From Pontiellaceae bacterium (GTDB lineage: Bacteria > Verrucomicrobiota > Kiritimatiellia > Kiritimatiellales > Tichowtungiaceae): 9,774 nt of DNA. The translations under genes were made by a program, and so were the position numbers. The stretch's first letter is position 1. Each line of letters starts with the position of its first letter. The stretch is from the NCBI GenBank assembly GCA_029934215.1, contig JAOZMR010000087.1:1-9774 (forward strand), read 5' to 3'. The notes under the pieces were generated by a model. It searched no databases and was not told the origin of the DNA. It saw only the letters and a program-made list of their open reading frames with translations. Positions 5,118-9,774 of this stretch are shown here, one piece after another.

Positions 5118-7439
5118 TTAGTTGCAAACAAATACTATATCATGTTTTCCCGCCGGAACAAGCACACCCATACACAGATAGTTGCATTTTAAAAGCTGGG
5201 CGGGTTGTCCATCAACAAATACTCGCCATCCAGATTGATAACGTTGAGTGAACAACAGGACGCCTGGATTCTCTAAATCGACAGAGATTGTTGCGTCCGC
5301 CGAGGTGGTTGTCGATTCGACAGGATGCAACGGGGTCGGTTTTTTCGTGCAGGCAGGAAGTGAGTCGTCTGGCTCAACGAGAACTCGGGCTAGTGGGTCG
5401 AAGCTGGGGGAAAACAGCGTGGAGCAATGTTGGTCTATGGGCATGGTTTCCCAGCTTTCAAAAACGGAAAAACGTGGGATGGATGCGGCAAAATCTAGAA
5501 GAACCTGATCCTGCGGGTTTTCTGGTTTTTTCAGAGGAAGAACACCGACACCATCGCCTTGCCTCGCAAAGCGATAGAACATAATTGGCGTGAGCTGTTG
5601 CTTCAACGCCCCGTTTAAGTTTGCGATGGTTGACGCTGGTGCGGTGATATGTTTCACAGACGCCAACTGCCACAAGCGCGGAAGGTTTTGCCCTGCCGCC
5701 GATAGGAATGTTTTATACTCCTGCGGCATGCGCGGCATCTGCCAAATGTTAAAGACGTTCAGTCCGTGATACGGAACATCTCTGCCCAGCCATGCGCCGT
5801 ACACTCCGCTCTGATCCAGAAAATAAACCCGTTCGTCCCCCTGGTTTTCTTTCAGGTAGTTTATGAGGACGTTGCCCTTCTGAAGGGTGTCGATGTTTTC
5901 AGCCTTGAAGTAGTGCCGAGTGAGCAACAGCGAATCAATGGCGAGCGCCCCGACCAATAAAAGAGCGCAGCCAGCGCCCCATCGAGTCGCCGGCTTTTTC
6001 CATCGGCAAAATATAAAACCCGCAAGAACCAATAGCATAACGACCGCGTGCATCCATGCTTGCTGGAGAGTGCGAACAATGACTCGCGCATGCCCACCCC
6101 ATTCTGAGAAGTCGCGAACATTCGCACTCAATGCGAAAAGGGAAAACAGACCGGCGAGAACGGCTAACCCCGTTAGCAATCGTTTCCAAGGCCATTCTTT
6201 TTTCAGAAGCTGATCAAGTCCATAGGCTGCGAGAATGGCTGTAATCACCTGCGTATTATGAATCAGCTTGATCGGCGCGCGGATGTTCCCAACCAGTGGC
6301 AATTGATAAAACAGCCGATAAAGGGGGCAAAACTTTCCAAAAGATAGAAGCAACGCAATGAGAGCCAGCCCAGCCCAGCAAAAAATTGCGGCCGACATAT
6401 CCTTCTCCTCTCGACGCAACCGAAATGCCGCACAAACACCAAACAGAGCTAAGGTAACGGGGATGATTCCAAAATATAGACTATCAAGTCGGAAGTTCCG
6501 AAACCCGCGCTGGGTTGATTCCCATTCAGCGGATTGCCCAACCTTCCCCCAATAGGGGCCTGTTGGGTTCCCCGTGTTCCACCCCGTGTACCCCGGCGCA
6601 ATCAAGTCGGGAAGTTCCGAAGGAACCATGCTCCACTGGGTAATAAAATCCCATTGAACCTGTGGGTCTTCTCGAAGTCCGACATCTGTCACATTTTTTC
6701 GATAGGCATCCAATGCGGTTGGAGCGGACATGCACAATCCAATCAGCGCAACCGGCACAATCAACGCCACCCACTTTAACGGTTTTTTCCCAAAGGTTGG
6801 AATCATTCGAAACAGCACGTACGGGCCAAACACCAACCCTGCAAACAGGGCAACATCCTGTTGCTCCAAAAGCATGAAACCAATGGAAACACCTGTTCCG
6901 CTTGCGAAAACGACACGCGTCAAATTTGTTCTCGCTCGCAACGCTTTTTCCACGAGAAAGAGCGCGATTGTGAAAAACATCATCACACCCAGCTTATTCA
7001 TGTGCCCAGCGGAAGAAAGCGTGATCGATCCCATCCAAAAGGCGGCCAATGCCCCGACCCAACAGCTCTCCCATCGGAATTTCCACACTCGAAGATAGGC
7101 GACAAAAACCAACGACGAAAAAATGAGATACACACTATACCACACATCACTAAAGATCGCCGAAGGAACAAGCCAACGACCTATGTTGAAACAGGAAATC
7201 GGCGTCGAAGTTGCCGAGCCGAAAATAGCCCCCGGACGATAGGCGCCCCGAAAAAGCTCTGGGAGTTGCCGATGCGCATTCGAAATTAAGCCGATATTAC
7301 TATCCGACCCAGAAAACACATTTTCTGCCCCCCATCCGCAACGGAAAGAAACAGCCGCCAACCCGAGCAAAAACAAAAAGGTTAGCCCGTAGCGCTTCAG
7401 TGAACTACTTGTGGAGGTTTCGTCAGATTTTCGATTCAT
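5118..7439 (-). CDS. Large polytopic membrane protein, GT-C/YfhO-like, probable glycan or lipid-linked sugar transferase
   Basis: A 773-residue protein with a hydrophilic N-terminus, a first helix at about 18-34, a loop containing GSDSN (44-48), and roughly ten further hydrophobic segments up to about residue 508. Then comes a soluble C-terminal region of about 265 residues. An acidic residue in the first extracytoplasmic loop is typical of GT-C glycosyltransferases, which use polyprenyl-linked sugars. The long loop LPDLIAPGYTGWNTGNPTGP (276-295) and the end YQSGWRVFVDGQPAQLLK (734-751), followed by VPAGKHDIVF, resemble the beta-sandwich end of YfhO-family proteins. The start is supported by AAGGA 8 bases upstream. 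It lies 23 bases after the ATPase-like gene and 41 bases before the methyltransferase remnant, in the same direction. It probably acts on cell-surface glycans or lipids, but the exact reaction is unknown. Confidence 0.75.
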   Translation of the reverse strand: MNRKSDETSTSSSLKRYGLTFLFLLGLAAVSFRCGWGAENVFSGSDSNIGLISNAHRQLPELFRGAYRPGAIFGSATSTPISCFNIGRWLVPSAIFSDVWYSVYLIFSSLVFVAYLRVWKFRWESCWVGALAAFWMGSITLSSAGHMNKLGVMMFFTIALFLVEKALRARTNLTRVVFASGTGVSIGFMLLEQQDVALFAGLVFGPYVLFRMIPTFGKKPLKWVALIVPVALIGLCMSAPTALDAYRKNVTDVGLREDPQVQWDFITQWSMVPSELPDLIAPGYTGWNTGNPTGPYWGKVGQSAEWESTQRGFRNFRLDSLYFGIIPVTLALFGVCAAFRLRREEKDMSAAIFCWAGLALIALLLSFGKFCPLYRLFYQLPLVGNIRAPIKLIHNTQVITAILAAYGLDQLLKKEWPWKRLLTGLAVLAGLFSLFALSANVRDFSEWGGHARVIVRTLQQAWMHAVVMLLVLAGFIFCRWKKPATRWGAGCALLLVGALAIDSLLLTRHYFKAENIDTLQKGNVLINYLKENQGDERVYFLDQSGVYGAWLGRDVPYHGLNVFNIWQMPRMPQEYKTFLSAAGQNLPRLWQLASVKHITAPASTIANLNGALKQQLTPIMFYRFARQGDGVGVLPLKKPENPQDQVLLDFAASIPRFSVFESWETMPIDQHCSTLFSPSFDPLARVLVEPDDSLPACTKKPTPLHPVESTTTSADATISVDLENPGVLLFTQRYQSGWRVFVDGQPAQLLKCNYLCMGVLVPAGKHDIVFVCN

Positions 7440-7460
7440 CTATTAATTCCTTAAACTCGG

Positions 7461-8034
7461 CTCTACAGTTTGAACACTCGGTATTCCGAACTGGCGATGG
7501 TGTAAATGACGTAGCGGGTGACGGTGTAATACGGAAAATCTTTCAAGATCTCATCGGCATATCTTGTCACCTGCGCGATGTCGGCGTCAAATGGTTTTTC
7601 GAGCGTCATGATCTTTTTGTTTTTTCCGTCCGCTACGGAGAAATGTTTGAACTCGGCGACGTATTTGATGTTTTTATATTTTGTGTGTGGCTTGCCGAGG
7701 AGTTCCCAGTCGCTTCGTCCGCAGGGATAGTTCACTTCGATATTGAAAACAAAGTCGAGCGAAAGATGCCGGCGGCACAGTTCGTAGAAGGTGGTGCGGA
7801 AAAAGTTCTCGTTCGCTTTGTCGAATGCCTGAGCGGGGATTTGTCCAATGTAAACGTTCCAATATCCGGAAAAAAGATTTGCGAGATCGAGGTCTTTTCG
7901 GAACTGTCGAAAATACTCCGTGTATCCGCCCGACGCATTGTAATGTTCCACCTGATTGAAGTATTCGGTAAAAATTGTTCGCATGGTTTGGTTTGGAACC
8001 ATCATTGAGTCCGCGTCCTTAAACGTCAACATTC
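7461..8034 (-). repeat. Direct repeat, copy A (pairs with 9201-9774, 1740-base period)
   Basis: Aligned without gaps to 9201-9774. Eighteen base differences fall between 7475 and 7748, and none between 7749 and 8034. The homology starts within a few bases of the stop codon, so the duplicated unit coincides with the gene. The repeat runs to the window edge and probably extends further. Confidence 0.95.
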
Positions 8035-9190
8035 CTAGATAGAAGAGACTGATTGGGTAGAAGTCCTTTTCAAAAAAGGAATTCAGGTTGAATGCTTCGC
8101 TCACATTATTTAGATCATACGTCAGCTCGCCCGTCAAAATGATCTCTTCGAGCATCGCTTTGGTGTTGTTCTCGTGGAGCGTTAGTCGTTTGATCCAGCG
8201 AATGTCGGTTTTTAAATTTGGGTCAATGAAGTTGGGCGCGAATTCTCCGTCATCCTCAACAAACAACCTCATGAAATAGGTAAGGATCGTTGAGTTGTAG
8301 AGTGGCTCCGCACCGATGGCAAAGCTGTACCCATCATAATAGTTCTTCATCAGGACTCGCATGGAGTCGATCAAACTACGCTCGTAACCGTAGCCAACTC
8401 GTACCATTTCGAGGTAGTCGTTCACCTCGTCTTGAGTGAATCCAAGCATGCTCAAAAATGGTTTTCGCAGCGTAATGATTTGCGCAATATTAAACCCACT
8501 CGTTAAATCATCAATCGTCACGGGTAAAACACCGGTGATATAAACGTGTCGAACCGATTGGCTTTCCGTCCCCGCCTTGATCGCCTTAAAAAACGTACGC
8601 AAGAACGAATCGCCCGTCGTCAACTCCCGATACAATCCTTCTTGATGCGTTGTAATCAGCTGATTTGTGAAATTGTCGTACTCGTCGATGATGATGTAGA
8701 GCTTGGGGAGGTTGTGTTCGGCAATGTAGCCGATGATTCTTTCGAGTTGCTTTGATGCATTTCTGTACGTCCGATCGAAGTCGGGAAAATATGTTTTGTA
8801 TCGGGTCAAAAAAATGCTCATCGCCGTTTCGCACACGCCGTCAAAACTGTCCTCGATCTTCGATCCGTCCGTTGAAACTTTTACCACCGAAAAGTTGAGT
8901 CGAAGCACAAGCAGAGATGATTTTTCTGACGTGGGGTTTTCGCCGATATAGGTTCCGCCGAAAAGTGTATCGAATTTTTCTGCGCGTCCGATGTCGTAAT
9001 AGCACTCCAAAATGGAGCACCAGAGCGTTTTACCAAAGCGACGCGGGCGTAAAAACACAGGCACCTTGTACTCTTCCAATGATTGGATAAATTTTGTTTT
9101 ATCGACAAAATAATAGTTCTCCTCGCGTAATTCCTCAAAGTTGGCAACGGCATACGGAATCTTCTTTTTGACGGTTAAATCGGGTTTCAT
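7463..9190 (-). CDS. AAA-ATPase-like / PD-(D/E)XK nuclease-superfamily protein, complete tandem copy
   Basis: A 575-residue protein of the widespread uncharacterised family pairing an AAA-ATPase-like N-terminal domain with a C-terminal PD-(D/E)XK nuclease-like domain. The N-terminus has IPYAVANFEELREENYYFVD (11-30), then the degenerate P-loop RPRRFGKT (48-55), which lacks the first glycine of a classical Walker A. Walker B is LYIIIDEYDNF (164-174), and a sensor-like VYITGVLPVTIDDLTSGFN spans 216-234. The nuclease-like core is GRSDWELL (491-498; D494), then VAEFK (511-515; E513, K515), with a later DADIAQ (535-540). These proteins are often multicopy in a genome, and their role (defence, mobile, or housekeeping) is not established. 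The start has only a weak GAGAG site. The 12-base gap to the second copy suggests co-transcription. Confidence 0.92.
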   Translation of the reverse strand: MKPDLTVKKKIPYAVANFEELREENYYFVDKTKFIQSLEEYKVPVFLRPRRFGKTLWCSILECYYDIGRAEKFDTLFGGTYIGENPTSEKSSLLVLRLNFSVVKVSTDGSKIEDSFDGVCETAMSIFLTRYKTYFPDFDRTYRNASKQLERIIGYIAEHNLPKLYIIIDEYDNFTNQLITTHQEGLYRELTTGDSFLRTFFKAIKAGTESQSVRHVYITGVLPVTIDDLTSGFNIAQIITLRKPFLSMLGFTQDEVNDYLEMVRVGYGYERSLIDSMRVLMKNYYDGYSFAIGAEPLYNSTILTYFMRLFVEDDGEFAPNFIDPNLKTDIRWIKRLTLHENNTKAMLEEIILTGELTYDLNNVSEAFNLNSFFEKDFYPISLFYLGMLTFKDADSMMVPNQTMRTIFTEYFNQVEHYNASGGYTEYFRQFRKDLDLANLFSGYWNVYIGQIPAQAFDKANENFFRTTFYELCRRHLSLDFVFNIEVNYPCGRSDWELLGKPHTKYKNIKYVAEFKHFSVADGKNKKIMTLEKPFDADIAQVTRYADEILKDFPYYTVTRYVIYTIASSEYRVFKL

Positions 9191-9200
9191 AGCAATGGCT

Positions 9201-9774
9201 CTCTACAGTTTGAAAACTCGGTACTCCGAACTGGCGATGGTGTAAATGATGTAGCGGGTGACGGTGTAATATGGAAAATCTTTCAATATCTCATCGGCAT
9301 ATTTTGTCACCTGCGCGATGTCGGCGTCGAACGGTTTTTCGAGCGTCATGATCTTTTTGGTTTTCCCGTCCGCGACGGAGAAATGCTTAAACTCGGCGAC
9401 GTATTTGATGTTTTTATATTTTGTGTGAGGTTTGCCGAGAAGTTCCCAGTCGCTTCGTCCGCAGGGATAGTTCACTTCAATATTGAAGACAAAGTCGAGC
9501 GAAAGATGCCGGCGGCACAGTTCGTAGAAGGTGGTGCGGAAAAAGTTCTCGTTCGCTTTGTCGAATGCCTGAGCGGGGATTTGTCCAATGTAAACGTTCC
9601 AATATCCGGAAAAAAGATTTGCGAGATCGAGGTCTTTTCGGAACTGTCGAAAATACTCCGTGTATCCGCCCGACGCATTGTAATGTTCCACCTGATTGAA
9701 GTATTCGGTAAAAATTGTTCGCATGGTTTGGTTTGGAACCATCATTGAGTCCGCGTCCTTAAACGTCAACATTC
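9201..9774 (-). repeat. Direct repeat, copy B (pairs with 7461-8034)
   Basis: Second member of the direct repeat, truncated by the window edge. Bases 9489-9774 are identical to 7749-8034. Confidence 0.95.
9203..9774 (-). CDS. Second tandem copy of the AAA-ATPase-like / PD-(D/E)XK protein (C-terminal part, gene runs off the window)
   Basis: The last 189 codons, plus part of one more, of a paralogue of the neighbouring complete gene, matching its residues 387-575. Only three residues differ: Thr for Asn524, Lys for Arg543 and Ile for Val561. The nuclease-like residues (D in GRSDWELL, E and K in VAEFK) are all kept, so this part is under constraint. The methionine at 9772 is internal in the intact paralogue, so the frame continues beyond the window and its true start is not visible. 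Its stop lies 12 bases before the start of the complete copy. Confidence 0.9.
   Translation of the reverse strand, partial: MLTFKDADSMMVPNQTMRTIFTEYFNQVEHYNASGGYTEYFRQFRKDLDLANLFSGYWNVYIGQIPAQAFDKANENFFRTTFYELCRRHLSLDFVFNIEVNYPCGRSDWELLGKPHTKYKNIKYVAEFKHFSVADGKTKKIMTLEKPFDADIAQVTKYADEILKDFPYYTVTRYIIYTIASSEYRVFKL

Noticed and set aside
7400..8008. Long plus-strand open frame of 202 codons, with a similar one at 9383-9748
   Set aside because: Both lie antisense to the AAA-ATPase-like genes and occur in the two copies only because the underlying DNA is duplicated. The minus-strand frame has all the family motifs and the synonymous-change pattern.
7461..9774. Insertion sequence or transposon formed by the tandem repeat
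   Set aside because: No terminal inverted repeats, target-site duplication or transposase are seen. The repeat is a tandem gene duplication whose edge coincides with the stop codon.
1..9774. CRISPR array, tRNA or rRNA genes
   Set aside because: No short regularly spaced repeats were seen and no tRNA- or rRNA-like segment was recognised by eye; nearly all bases are accounted for by protein genes.

Overview
The window is a dense stretch of bacterial DNA, coding almost end to end, with no gene-free gap above 70 bases. All genes but one lie on the minus strand, so in transcription order the window reads from its right end to its left. The taxon cannot be fixed from the sequence. The large membrane protein with a YfhO-like tail, the tandem AAA-ATPase-like/PD-(D/E)XK genes, the moderate GC content and the cell-surface glycan context are compatible with the PVC group (Lentisphaerota/Kiritimatiellota type) or a similar anaerobic Gram-negative, but this is a weak inference.

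Right part (7463-9774): two tandem copies of a 575-residue AAA-ATPase-like/PD-(D/E)XK protein, one complete and one cut by the window edge. They form a direct repeat with a 1740-base period. The half encoding the C-terminus has diverged by 18 point differences, 15 of them synonymous, while the adjoining 286 bases are identical. Next comes a 773-residue polytopic membrane protein (5118-7439), probably a GT-C/YfhO-like glycan or lipid-linked sugar enzyme. It is followed by a broken remnant of an FkbM-type methyltransferase (4677-5076).

Central and left part (428-4640): a tight four-gene operon, with gaps of 8 and 10 bases and one 8-base overlap, that reads as a complete phosphonate head-group pathway. 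The first gene fuses an N-terminal cytidylyltransferase (HLGH, GISST) to phosphoenolpyruvate mutase (EDKIGLKQNS). The second is a thiamine-diphosphate phosphonopyruvate decarboxylase. The third is an iron-type alcohol dehydrogenase, likely a phosphonoacetaldehyde reductase. The last is a CDP-alcohol phosphatidyltransferase. The inferred route is PEP to phosphonopyruvate to phosphonoacetaldehyde to 2-hydroxyethylphosphonate (HEP), then CTP activation to CMP-HEP, then transfer of the phosphonate by the membrane enzyme onto a lipid or glycan hydroxyl. No transaminase is present in the window, which argues for HEP rather than 2-aminoethylphosphonate.

Left end (1-437): the C-terminal part of a plus-strand gene of a type I associate with surface-polysaccharide loci. 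It converges on the phosphonate operon and overlaps its last gene by 10 bases. Overall the window looks like part of a cell-surface glycan/lipid locus carrying a phosphonate-decoration module.
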